DNA from: Halicephalobus mephisto
Taxonomy: Eukaryota > Nematoda > Chromadorea > Rhabditida > Panagrolaimidae
Assembly: GCA_009193035.1 (NCBI GenBank)
Contig: SWDT01000070.1
Location: 248,001 to 312,000, forward strand
Direction of reading: 5' to 3'
Length of the DNA stretch: 64,000 nucleotides
Below the pieces are notes generated by a model. That model did not search any database, was not told the origin of the DNA, and worked only from the letters and a program-made list of their open reading frames with translations. Position 1 is the stretch's first letter, and every line of letters starts with the position of its first letter. Below are positions 34,860-45,230 of the stretch, piece after piece. A program made the position numbers and the translations under genes.

Positions 34860-35560
34860 TCAGGATAGTGATTATTTTAGAAAAATAACGTTATCGAAAA
34901 ATCACCAAAGTGAGAAATTTGGGATAGTGACTATGTTCGAAAAAACCTAAAAGTAAACACTATCCAAAAATGATTTTAAAAAATCAGGATAGTGACTGTT
35001 TTGAATAAAGTGAAAATAAACACTATCCAAAAATGTTTTAAAAAATCAGGATAGTGAATAATTTAGCGAAATAGAAAATAAAATTAGACACTATCCAAAA
35101 AAAATTTTTTAACTTAGGATAGTGACTGTTTTGGATAAATGTGTACAGAAAATAAACACTATCCAAAAATGATTTAAAAAATTCAGTATAGCGATTATTT
35201 TGGAGGAATAAAGTGAAAATAGACACCATTCAAATATTATTGAGGAAGGAAATCAGAATAGTGATTTCTGAGATGAATAAATAATGAAAGTAGATACTGT
35301 TCCGAAATTCTTAAAAGAATTAAAAATAATGACCATTTTAGAAAAATAAACAAAATAAACACTATTCAGAATTTAAAAAAATAAAATAAAGGTAGTGATC
35401 ATTTTATATAAAAAATAGAAAAAAGTAGACACTATCCAAAAAATTTCACTGCAAATTAGGATAGTGACTATTTTATATTAAAAAAGACAAAAATAGATAC
35501 TATCCAAAAATCGTTTAAAAAACCCAGAATAGTGATTATTTTGCACGGAAAAATGTAAAT
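34860..35560. repeat. GATAGTGACT...CACTATCCAAAA repeats
   Basis: About eight copies at 60-80 bp spacing. Each has AGGATAGTGACTATTTT and then AAATAAACACTATCCAAAAA, so GATAGTG and CACTATC form an inverted pair inside every unit. The same family fills intron 1 of the SulP gene (59740-60265), and a single copy lies near 9625-9655. Confidence 0.8.
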
Positions 35561-36320
35561 AATCTGAAAAATCCAAAATAATAAATAAAACGCCTACATT
35601 AAAAAATACAATTTTTAAATTTTTGTTTCAAAAATTATAAAAAAAATGGATTTTTTAATTTACTACAAAACGTAAAAAATCCAAAAATAAAAATTACTTT
35701 TGAAAAAAAAATTAAAAAATTTACACATGGTTGTCAAGGAAAATTTTTTCTTTTTGGATTACGTAATTTTTCAAAGAAAATTAAAAAAATTAAATTTTAA
35801 ATCTGGAAAAATTTCCCAGTTCCAATCATCGATCACTTAAAAACGGGAATGTTTGTCCCGGCGAAACCAGAGAGACAGAGCGAGACCGGACTCCACGTGA
35901 AACGACAACTTGGTCCAAACGAGGTGTTTCATTTGGTTTCATTCCAGTCGCTTTATTGACTGGATAAGTCTCATTTTCACGAGGAATAACTGTCAACTTT
36001 TGTTCAACGGCATAAATTAAGAAAAACGGAAAAATTGGTCTTTGAAAAAATTGTTAAAATTTCACATAAGTTCGAATTACTTTTAAAAATTCAAAAATAT
36101 ACAAATTTTGCATTTTTTATAAAATTTTTTCAAAAAATTCGGGTGTATTTCTTTGAAGATGAAATTAATTTTTATTAAATTTTTCCACAATTATCCATTT
36201 TTTGAAGTTAACAAAAGATTAGTTTTAATCCAACTGCTCCCTCCAAGTCCAGATTTTCTTCAGGAACTACTTTTATCCATTTCCTCAATGACTTCAACAA
36301 CGCCAAAATTCACCCAACTC

Positions 36321-36905
36321 CAAAGTTACTGAACTAAAAGTTACTTTTCATTCATATATTACAATTAATTAAAAAGGAAGAATTAATTTTACACAAAAAA
36401 GTTAACTTTTAATTTTTAAAAATTGCGAAATGTACCATAATCGTCACATTTTTATAAATATTTAATATTTGTGACGGAAATTGAAACTTAATAGTGACAA
36501 TTTCCATTTGTTACTGAACTAAAAGTTACTTTTTATTCATATATTACAATTGATTAAAAAGGAAGAATTAATTTTACACAAAAAAAAGTAACTTTTGGCT
36601 TTTAAAAATTACGAAATGTAATTTAATAGTTACATATTTTATAAATATTTGACATTTGTGACGGAAATTAAAACTTAATAGTGACGATTTCCACTTGTTA
36701 CTGAACTAAAAGTTGCTTTTCATTCATGTATTATAATTAATTAAAAAAGAAGAGTCAATTTTATACAAAAAAAGTAAGTTTTGGTTTTTAAAAATTACGA
36801 AATGTAATTTAATAGTTACATATTTATAAATATTTGGCATTTATGATATAAATTAAAACATAATAGTGACGATTTCCATTTGTTATTGTACCAAAAGTTA
36901 TACTT
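36321..36905. repeat. Inverted copy of the 184-bp satellite array
   Basis: Three full copies and one partial copy of the reverse complement of the 16.9-17.3 kb monomer. Landmarks are GTTACTGAACTAAAAGTTAC, ATTAATTTTACACAAAAAA and TATTTGTGACGGAAATT. Copies begin near 36327, 36513, 36699 and 36883, for a period of about 186 bp. Confidence 0.8.
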
Positions 36906-36965
36906 TTTTGTCATCTAAACTGGTTTTTGAAGGCTATTTTTTAAATATGCAATAATTCCAAAATA

Positions 36966-39900
36966 TCAAATATCCTGGAACCGATGCTGTAAAGAACCCG
37001 CAAACGTTAATCCAGCGATATCACATGCATATCTGATAAGATCGTTTTGTTTTTTTCGGAAATTCGATGATGTTAAAAAAAATACTGAATCAAATTTTCT
37101 TTTTAAATTTCGTTCTGCCATTTTCCAGAAAGCTTTAATGAACAAAGCCAGGACGAATTCTGGCTCAAAGGCTCTCCTTCCAAATCCCGTTTCAGCCACA
37201 ATCCAAAAATTACTCAATTCTGATTTTCTTTTAGAAATTTCAAATTTCCATTTTTCTCGGAAAATAATTGTTAACCAATCTTCGAAAATAAAATCCAATA
37301 AATCTAAAAATATTAAATAAAATTTAAAAAATAATAAAAATTACCAAAAACGACATATTTGGGATTTTTTTGAAGATCCTTGAAAGCTGCTTGTCCAATT
37401 TTCGGGATTTTCTCGAGGAAAGAAATACACATAGGGATAAAATAAGACCTGTTAGGACCCATCAACCTCACTAGACGTTGGTCAGAATCCAGGGCTTCTA
37501 CAGTACATTCGTTTTTTTCGAATATCAAAGAAATCGAAAAACATTCCTGATTCACCAAAGGCTCAAACGTCGTCCAACCCCTCGGAATCTGAATCTGAAT
37601 CTGTTGCTTCTGTTCCGTTTTTAGAAACTCCAAAGGTTGTTCTGATTCTGCTTCGGGCAAATCGGAAACTGATTCATCTGCCATTGAAGCAGATTCCATT
37701 TCTGCGTGATTCAAGGAAAAATTACTTTCAAATTGAGCAATTTTCGATGTGGGACAACTTTCGAAAGTTTCAGATTCCACAGAAGCAGAAACTGGATCTG
37801 GATTCGAGATCGAAGCTGCGTACATTCCGTCTTCGTGAAAAGCAACTTTTAATTCAGCTTTTTTCCATGTTTTTGGAATCGGATAAACTTCACAAATTAC
37901 GAAATCTGATGAAAAACGTTGAAATAACATTTTTTGAGCTATCTGAAATTTAAATTTTATAAAAATTATTTTTAATTTAAAAATTAACCTTTATGACTGA
38001 TCCTGGAATAACATCAACGATTTTTTTTATTTTTTTCACTGGTAATTTGGCGTATTTCGAAGTTAAAGGATAACAATCGGTTTCTAAGTAATAAACCAAA
38101 GAATCACAAAAATCAACAACATCCAAAAATTCAACATTAGGATTAATTTTGACCAAACCTTTTGCAATTGTTCCTCGACAAAAAATTTTTTCACAGGATT
38201 CCATGTTGACAAATTTGACTTTGAAAAACTGACATGTAAAAGCATTTTTCACTATATTCGTTATATTTTTACGAACAACAACAGCGAGATCGGTTCGATG
38301 TCTGCTGATGACCACATTTTTCAATCTTATCAGGTTCTCGGAGGAATAATTCACTTCGTCGTAAAATTCAAGAGAATTCCCATTTTTTTTTAAATAATAT
38401 AAATAAGCATAATCATTATCGAAATAAACAATAGTGATGTTGTTCACTTCATCGGTTTCCTTACGACTGAGATGACTTACGACATACATCAGGAGACTCA
38501 TTTTCTGCGATATCACCGAGACGTTCGAAGTCAGAGAAAGGGCTTTCCGATGGGCTTCCTTCACGTATTCTGAAGGAAACTGACCTCCATGACTAAGAAC
38601 AATGTATTTTGGAACGACGTCCGAGGGCAATCCTGCATAAAGTGCCGAACATCGCGCTGCCGCAAGGCGGTCTGTCCGAATGTCGTCTAAAAACCATTAC
38701 AAACCTACTGTAGAATTGTAAAAGTACTTACTATTTGATCCTTCTTCTGGTAATTTAAAATATTTAAGTTTGGTCAGTTTAGTTCCAAAACATAAATCTT
38801 CAGAAAACAACGAATAAGCCAAAACTCCCTTCGGCACTGGATCAATTTGACGTTTAATATTATTTTCCATGTTGTTTACAAATATGTCATTTTTAGATTT
38901 ATTAATAAATTGATTTAGTTTCAATGATGCATTAGTCAATTCCGGAACAATATTAACAGAGATAAATCCGTCATCGTCGACGCAAAATTTAAACGTACTT
39001 AAATAACAACCATTTTCGATTTTAAATGGTCGAGAAAAAACTTTCACTGACTGTCTGCTCACATGTCTGTTGGAAGTAACCAAAATTGGACCTCGGAAAA
39101 CCTAAAAAAAATAAAATTGCATTCCCCATAGCAACGAAACAAACATTTATATCTTTGTTCGAGGACTCGTTAATCCCTATAGTCACATCCTTCGGGATCA
39201 AATCCCCTATCTGGGTCAACGGATAAGTATTTCCACCGATGCACATGACATATCTCAAGACGAAACTTTTGACTCCATAACGTTCTGCATAAAGGTCATC
39301 AACATCGACTAAGGCTTTCACAAGTCCTCCCTTGAGCAGAACCTCATTGAATCCGTTGGTGAACACGAATCCTTCAATTTTGAATTTTTCCTTAATTTCC
39401 GAGAATTTTCCTTTATTTCTATTATCACAAATAAAAAATCCTCTGTATGGCCGTCGATCTTGAAAAATGGATTCCAATTCTGTCCAAAACGATTCCGTCA
39501 AAGTAATTTCGTGTAATAAAACAAATCTATTATCTTTTTTGTTCAAAATATGAATTTCAAAAATATTTTCTATTATAGTGCCAAGAATAAAATAATGATT
39601 ATCCAAAAACGGCTGAGTCAGTTGGTTCACTGCAAAATGAATCCTAGCAGAAAGAGAAGAAACAAATCGCACTTTTTTTGAATAACTTCTTGTGATTTCC
39701 CGAATGCAATCAAAATATTCAATTGACAAAGTATCGTCATTCACAATTACCAAATTTTCTAATTCTTTTTTACACAAATTTAATATATCGATAGTCCTTC
39801 GTTTAAACTTCTCTTTCAAATCCGTCAATTCTAAAAATAAAACTCATATAAAAATTCAAAAAACACATACCATCATATGAATTTGTCAGAAACATCACAT

Positions 39901-39970
39901 TGTATTTTTCCGTAATTAGGTTATATAACCTGATGGCATCTGAACCAATTACATAACAACCCACAGACAT
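36966..39970 (-). CDS. Multi-module diverged Hsp70-like protein (gene B), 929 aa
   Basis: Six minus-strand exons (39970-39871, 39830-39145, 39101-38732, 38686-37989, 37942-37345, 37303-36966) give 930 codons in frame. I see three Hsp70-like modules. Module 1 (about 1-320) starts MSVGCYVIGSD where Hsp70 has MSVGIDLGTT and ends with a substrate-domain-like FKFCVDDDGFISVNI. Module 2 (about 350-670) has DVVPKYIVLSHGGQFPSEY (Hsp70 NAVITVPAYFND), ITIVYFDNDYAYLYYL (VLIFDLGGGTFDVSIL), YPLTSKYAKLPVKK, and VYPIPKTWKKAELKVAF then HEDGMYAASI. Module 3 (about 750-929) has PNRSYFIPMCISF, NPKYVVFD and FEPEFVLALFIKAFWKM, and stops after DIAGLTFAGSLQ, before the second phosphate motif. The phosphate-binding loops have lost their glycines and acids, so ATPase activity is unlikely. 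An acidic Ser/Glu linker lies at about 669-730. The homology calls are by eye, from pattern and order of blocks. Confidence 0.65.
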
Positions 39971-40218
39971 TTTTGTGAAGCAATACTAAAAAGTCAAAGG
40001 AAGGAAAAAACGATAGCAGCTAAAATCAGTTCGACAAACATGACCAGTCTCCATGTTAGCCAAACAGCCAGCCAAGGGAGTTCCTCATCAATACCCCAAT
40101 TATCTATTAACACCAGAAAGTCACCGCGATAAAATGTCCAGTATTGTAAACACGTACAATCTAAATCAATGACTTTAATTCAAAGTGTTACAAACCTTAT
40201 TTTCAAAATTAAAAACAA

Positions 40219-42247
40219 TTAAGCTATTTCAACTTCGAAGACATTTAATTTCGCCAGACCAGCAGCCATCAAAATATCAGTCACTTGATCTTCGTTAAAT
40301 TCATTTTCATCAAGAATGAGTCTGGCCTCGGTTCTGTCCGATTCTTCGTTCATCTCATTTTTTAAATGACAGAACAAGTAACTCAAAGCCGAAACAGGAG
40401 TTACGACAGTAGTGTTGCCAGTTTTATCTACATTCACCAAGTAAGCCGCTTTTCGATCCGAACCAAAAGGCACAACTTCAAAAGGCCATGTTGGGTCTAT
40501 CTTAACTTGATTGAACGGCCGACCAATGAGTTTAGAAATATCTATAAAAATACTTAAAGTACAAGTAAATTGAAGTAAAACAAACCATATAATACATAAT
40601 CAACATTGTGGTTAATCTTCATTTCTCTACTTGTTTTTCCAAAGATGAAATTAGGACCACAACGTGAAACAAACATTGCGACACTGGCATCATGAGATTT
40701 TCCAGGATTGTCAGGTTGTCCATTGGAATACTTTTTGACAAAAATATACTTGTCAGCAACAGTAAACTCTAGGTAATTTTGTAAAGAATCATCAACATTC
40801 TGGGCCTTGTTAGTGGTTACAGTATCAGGAATAAGTTCCACATGCTTAGATGGCTCTACCGAAGATGTGTACTTTGAAGGAGAAGTGCAGCTCTTAACAT
40901 CAGAACTTTGGTTAGTTTCTTCGTGAATACTGGGTTCCTGGAAAACAATTATATATAAAGTACTGAACTAAACATACAGATTGGATACTGACAGTTTGGT
41001 GCAACCTAGGTTGAGAAACTGAAACACGATGAGAGAACTCGGTCTCGAGAGCAGCTTCAGTCTGAGGAACTTCAGCACTTTGACGATGTTTCCAGAAGTC
41101 TTTTGGATTTTCTGAATCTATACTCAACATCTTCAGTTGTTTGGCTATGTCAGAACCCATTTGTTCAACTTCTTCCTCACTAGGAATCCAAGCCTCCAGA
41201 CAGGTTTCGGACAAAGCATTCATATTCAGATGAATAGTGCCAAATCTTCCAGTTGTAGCTGCGATACGAACACCAGCACATTGTTGAAATGGAACAATCG
41301 TCTTCGATTGTCGAGAATAATCTCCGAATTTCATGACACAAAGATCATCGTCGTAAGCCACCTGAAATGTAAATTTAAAAAGTAGATAATAAATAACAAA
41401 CTTACAGAAAAACCCAAAATATTACGTCTGACGTATTCATGAACCAATTCGAGTTTCCCTGGACCAAGAAGCAAGTCAAAGAACGATCCTTGACGGTCGA
41501 AAATTTGAACGGAAATTCGCGGAGGGAAATCCAGGACTTCACCGTAACCTTGGATAGAAGCAACGATTTTAGAAAAACCGCCTTCCATCAGCACTTTGTG
41601 TAATTCGGGGATTCTGCAGATGTTATGACACCCGAAACTGGCATAAACATTGCCCAAGGAGGATTCATCAGTGCCAACCATGGAGAAATTGACAGCATAC
41701 TTTTCTTTCTTGCCATGGAAACCTCTACCGCATTCAATCAGAGTTTTGTAAGCCGTCGACTCGAGCACTTGGTAATTGTTCTCAGATTTGAGAATGACGT
41801 GAACATCGTATCCGCCATGATGACATTCAACAACACAAACATGAGAGTTGTTAGGAAGTAATCGGGATTCGTCAGGAAACTGATTGATAATATAACTAAT
41901 CCGGGCGAGTACAGAAGGAACGGCTTTGAACTTGACCGCTTTTTTATGAACTTCAATGTGGTTTATAATGTCATTTATGGCATTGAGGTCGTCTTGATTG
42001 ATGAGAACGAGCAAATGATCGACAGACTCCTGCACAAGTCCCAAAACCTCACGAGCTCTGTCAACGACCATGGATTTTGTAAATGTACCTGGAATTTCCG
42101 TGATTTATATAAAAAGTAGAGAATTTCACCTTCATCATTATAACTTCCTGGATCTAATTCACTTTTATACGTCAAATCCATATGACGGTACAAAGCATAT
42201 GGGAATCTGGTACAGTAAACGCCCATGTACAGCTCCGATACGGCCAT
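40219..42247 (-). CDS. Multi-module diverged Hsp70-like protein (gene A), 619 aa
   Basis: Five minus-strand exons (42247-42130, 42088-41406, 41361-40978, 40937-40586, 40541-40219) give 620 codons in frame. The ATG follows a CTATTTTTAG acceptor by about 20 bases. Module 1 (about 1-330) has a short N-terminus, then a block like the second half of an Hsp70 ATPase domain: HVCVVECHHGGYDVHVIL (Hsp70 VLIFDLGGGTFDVSIL) and SFGCHNICRIPELHKVL (VLVGGSTRIPKIQKLL). A beta-rich part follows. After a Ser/Thr-rich linker (about 390-445), module 2 is an Hsp70 N-terminal segment: VLYDISKLIGRPF (Hsp70 TVFDAKRLIGRRF), TWPFEVV, and NEDQVTDILMAAGLAKLNVF, where the protein ends. It is a paralogue of gene B, 248 bp downstream on the same strand, and both end at the same homologous point. 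An operon is possible. Confidence 0.65.
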
Positions 42248-42621
42248 CACTGTGGATTCAGATGCCTAAAAATAGCTTTTAAAACCTTAAAAAAGAAAAA
42301 AAATCAACTAAATACACTAATTATCCACAGATCTCGTTTTTAAATTTAAAAAATTCAATTTAAGAAATTCAAAAATTAACAATAAAAAAGAAAGCAATGA
42401 AATACGTAGGATTGTTGGGGGATTAGAAAATTTCGAAATATAAAGTAGGGAAAAAACATTCGTGACAAGACCGAAATCAAACTCGACCAATATTCCAAAA
42501 ACGTTGGCGAAATGTCCTTCTTTCCGCAACCGAACAAGTTGGATTTTTTTTGAATGAGGGAAATCTGCGTTTAGTCCTTCTCTCGGCGATGAATTCATCC
42601 TGATTCTGTTCATTTGCCTCC

Positions 42622-43391
42622 ATGTTCGCGTTAGGGAAAGGTTTCATTCATCAGATGGTCAAAAAAGACGAGTACAACATCGCCATTCTCGGTCTCGATG
42701 ACGCCGGTAAAACTGTAAGTTTCGTCATTTAAAACCCATTCTTCATATATCAATTTCCACTTTAGACGTTTCTAGAACGAGTAAAAGCTATTTTTAATGC
42801 TACTCCAATGGTGGATCCGAACAGGATATGGCCAACAGTCGGGATGAACAGTGAGTTGTTGATTTTCACTTTTCCATATACGGATTTTCACTTTTTTAAT
42901 TTTAGTTGGTAAAATTGACCATACTAAGATCAGACTCAACTTCTGGGACGTCGGAGGTCAGTCCGACCTGCAAGTGCTGTGGGAAAAGTACATATCCGAG
43001 TGCCATGCGATTATTTTCGTCGTTGATGGGTCTAATGAGGAACGATTAGCTGAATCAGAGGAGGCTTTTCGTAAGTTTTTATTCATTGACGTCGTTTCAT
43101 TGCATACAAAAATCGATAAGAATGTTAATTACAGGCAAAGTTGTCGCATCCGAACGCGTTCGGGAGCTGCCACTTCTCATATTGTTGAATAAATGTGAAA
43201 AGCAGATATCAGAAGGCCCCGAACTTTTACGGTTGCGACAAGAGTTTGCTGAATCCCGTAATGGGGAGATTTCAACAACAGAAGAAACCGCCGAGCTAGC
43301 AATTATGTCGATTTCTGCCTTGCAAGGATCGAATGTCGAGAAAGCGGTGAAGTGGTTGGCGGAAGCGATCAAGCGTCAATATAACGCTTGA
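42622..43391 (+). CDS. ARFRP1: ARF-related GTPase ARFRP1
   Basis: Four exons (42622-42714, 42766-42850, 42906-43070, 43135-43391) give 199 residues. The ARF family G motifs are visible: P-loop GLDDAGKTTFLE (residues 24-35), switch region TVGMNIG, WDVGGQ with the catalytic Gln, NKCE in place of NKQD, and ISAL near the end. WEKYISECHAIIFVVDG and EERLAESEEAF are very close to vertebrate ARFRP1. As in that family there is no Gly2 for myristoylation; the start is MFALGKGF. Known role: a trans-Golgi GTPase that recruits ARL1 and golgins. The NKCE variant at the base-recognition loop is a small oddity. The gene is tail-to-tail with the Nudix gene, and the two coding regions overlap by 23 bp. Confidence 0.93.
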
Positions 43392-43393
43392 TC
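43367..43393. other. Perfect palindrome holding both stop codons of convergent genes
   Basis: GATCAAGCGT (43367-43376) and ACGCTTGATC (43384-43393) are perfect 10-bp inverted arms around CAATATA. The TGA of ARFRP1 is 43389-43391. The TGA of the Nudix gene is 43371-43369 on the other strand. Because of the symmetry the two proteins end alike (IKRQYNA and IKRYIDA). Confidence 0.9.
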
Positions 43394-43911
43394 ATGACCC
43401 TCTGTGATTCTTTGACCTTTTCCAGAGCTTCAGGAACCCTCATCCATTGCCGTTGTCTCCCCCGGAGTCCGTCTTCCCACACGTCAAAGATCTCGACGAC
43501 ATTGAGCAAGAAAAGAATCGTTCGCGCTAAGCGTTCTTCATCCTGAAATTGTTATTTATGAATCTATTTTAACACGGGTGTAGGGTAAAATAAACCCACC
43601 TTGAATTCTCCTATGAGACACTTAATAGAGCCTTGAATACCCGCTTCTTCCAGGACCTCTCTCAACGCTGCCCTTTCGGCAGTCTCGCTCTCCTCTATCC
43701 CACCTCCGGGGACCACCCATTGATCCGGATTCGTCCTTCCGCTGACCAGCAACAACTCGACAACTCCGCACTCGACCCGTGTGCAGAGACCAGCAGCCCT
43801 CATCCGGTACCCGTGTTCATCGCGGACCCTCTCGCCGTTACTGTCGGTGAATTTCTGCCGCTTCTCCGGCTTGGCCGGCTTCGGCCCAGAGGCTCCCTCC
43901 TTATCAGTCAT
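43369..43911 (-). CDS. Nudix hydrolase, diphosphoinositol polyphosphate phosphatase-like
   Basis: Two minus-strand exons (43911-43600, 43542-43369) give 161 residues. The Nudix box is complete, from GGGIEESETAERAALREV to the closing LEEAGI (about residues 68-91), with all catalytic glutamates. QWVVPGGG before it, and EVWEDGLRGRQRQW-like residues in exon 2 followed by MRVPEALEKV, match the NUDT3/NUDT4 (DIPP) subfamily. That subfamily hydrolyses diphosphoinositol polyphosphates and diadenosine polyphosphates in the cytosol. The N-terminus is a Lys/Pro/Glu-rich extension (ASGPKPAKPEKRQKF). A CGAGTTTCAG acceptor lies just upstream of the ATG. The last 23 bases of coding sequence are shared with ARFRP1 on the other strand. 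Confidence 0.9.
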
Positions 43912-43949
43912 AACATGGGCGACCTGAAACTCGGGAAAAGTTAAAACTT

Positions 43950-44500
43950 TCCAACTTTGAGAACGAAAAATCCAAAAAATTTTTAAAAATCAAGCTTTTA
44001 AAAACCTAAAATTACCCAAATATCACGGAATATGTATAAACAGCAAAAAATAAAATAAAACAATATATAAAAAGTGGTTTTTGATATATGAATATGATCG
44101 GAAAAAATTAAATTTATTAATAATCGAGGAAATTTTAAAAATTAATGGAAAATATGTACTTTTTGATGAATTTTCAGAGAAAATACAAGTTTTAAGAAAG
44201 TAAAAATTTTAAAAATACAATGATAAAAAATAATTTGTAATTTTGAACCTGAAAAATCAGCTAAAATTCGCGACAGCACGTAAGTGGTCGATTCAAGCAA
44301 GAGCCCACTTTGCGAGCAAGGAAAGCCTGTCCTCGCGCGAATTTTCCGAAGCTTGACTAAGGAAAGAATGTTCAAAAAACTCGTCTGAATCCTTTTTGTT
44401 TGTCACTGAAAAATTGTAACTTTTCTTAGACGAAGTTGGTTCAGTCATCGTCTTAATATTTGTTTATTCATTGAATTTAGTTTTAATTGCAGAACGTCGA
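43950..44500. promoter_or_regulatory. Divergent intergenic region, Nudix and NF-YC
   Basis: This is the space between the divergently transcribed Nudix (-) and NF-YC (+) genes. Most is AT-rich, but 44260-44360 is a GC-richer island with TCGCGCGAATTTTCC and AAATTCGCGACAG, which resemble E2F-type TTTCGCGC sites. A shared promoter here is inference. The ORF that crosses it has no recognisable product. Confidence 0.3.
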
Positions 44501-44502
44501 TA

Positions 44503-45230
44503 ATGTCGGGACAAAGTTCGATGCAGGGAAGTAACGACAATGCAGAAGCCGAAGTTGCCAAATTTTGGGAGAAAAGAATGGAAAAAGTGGAATCGATGAC
44601 TCAAGTAAGGTGTTATTTTTGATTTTGATATATGAGAAATTTTTCAGAAGGACTTTCGAGAGCTTAGTAAACATCTGGAATTGCCACTTGCGAGAATCAA
44701 AAAAATAATGAAAATTGACGAGAACGCTGCTCAGCAGATGATCAGTTCCGAAGCCCCGGTGATGCTGTCCACTGCCGCGGAGTTCCTGATCGAAGAAATG
44801 ACCCTCAGGGCCTGGCTCCACACGGAACAGAACAGAAGGAAGACGATTCAGAAGTCTGACGTTGCTCAAGGAATTTCCGGCTGTGAAATGTTCGATTTTT
44901 TGATTGACATCATTCCGAAGGACGAATTGAGACAGAAAGCCGACGAATCCACAGACACAAGAACTAACAACGGATTAGACGGTCAGCTGCAATATGTAGT
45001 GAGTTTTTCGGATAAGTTTTGATTTTTTAAGTGGAATTTTCCAGTATACTACGGAGGACGCTACTGGAGCTCAATTGGTCCAATTGCCAGATGGCCAAGT
45101 GATCCAAGCGACCCAAATCGGACCTTCAATCCCGCTTTCCGCAGCTCCAGGACAACCTATCCAAGTAATGACGGTGGACGGAGGAGAGCAGTTCCAGATA
45201 GTTCCCGTCAGCAGCACCTCTCACAATTGA
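44503..45230 (+). CDS. nfyc-1: Nuclear transcription factor Y subunit gamma
   Basis: Three exons (44503-44604, 44648-44998, 45045-45230) give 212 residues. The histone-fold domain (about 47-125) is highly conserved: [14 protein letters not shown], then [40 protein letters not shown] and [27 protein letters not shown] before it is also typical of NF-YC. The C-terminal third is Gln-rich ([16 protein letters not shown]), as in animal NF-YC activation regions. NF-YC pairs with NF-YB and then NF-YA to bind CCAAT boxes. The TTTAATTGCAG acceptor 10 bases before the ATG suits trans-splicing. Confidence 0.95.

Larger units (their letters stand above)
34640..36960. other. Repeat-filled intergenic region
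   Basis: No gene recognised. The region 34690-34780 is moderately complex and may be promoter for the nuclear receptor. At 34860-35560 lie hairpin-type GATAGTGA/CACTATCC repeats, and at 36320-36905 an inverted copy of the 184-bp satellite. A patch at 35820-35960 (CGAAACCAGAGAGACAGAGC) is GC-richer but has no sustained frame. Confidence 0.5.

Noticed and set aside
43633..43944. Plus-strand 103-codon frame
   Set aside because: Antisense of the Nudix exon. The Nudix box is unmistakable on the minus strand.
44260..44360. Possible tRNA or other structured RNA in the GC-rich island
   Set aside because: I could not find cloverleaf arms or A/B box sequences; a promoter is the simpler reading.
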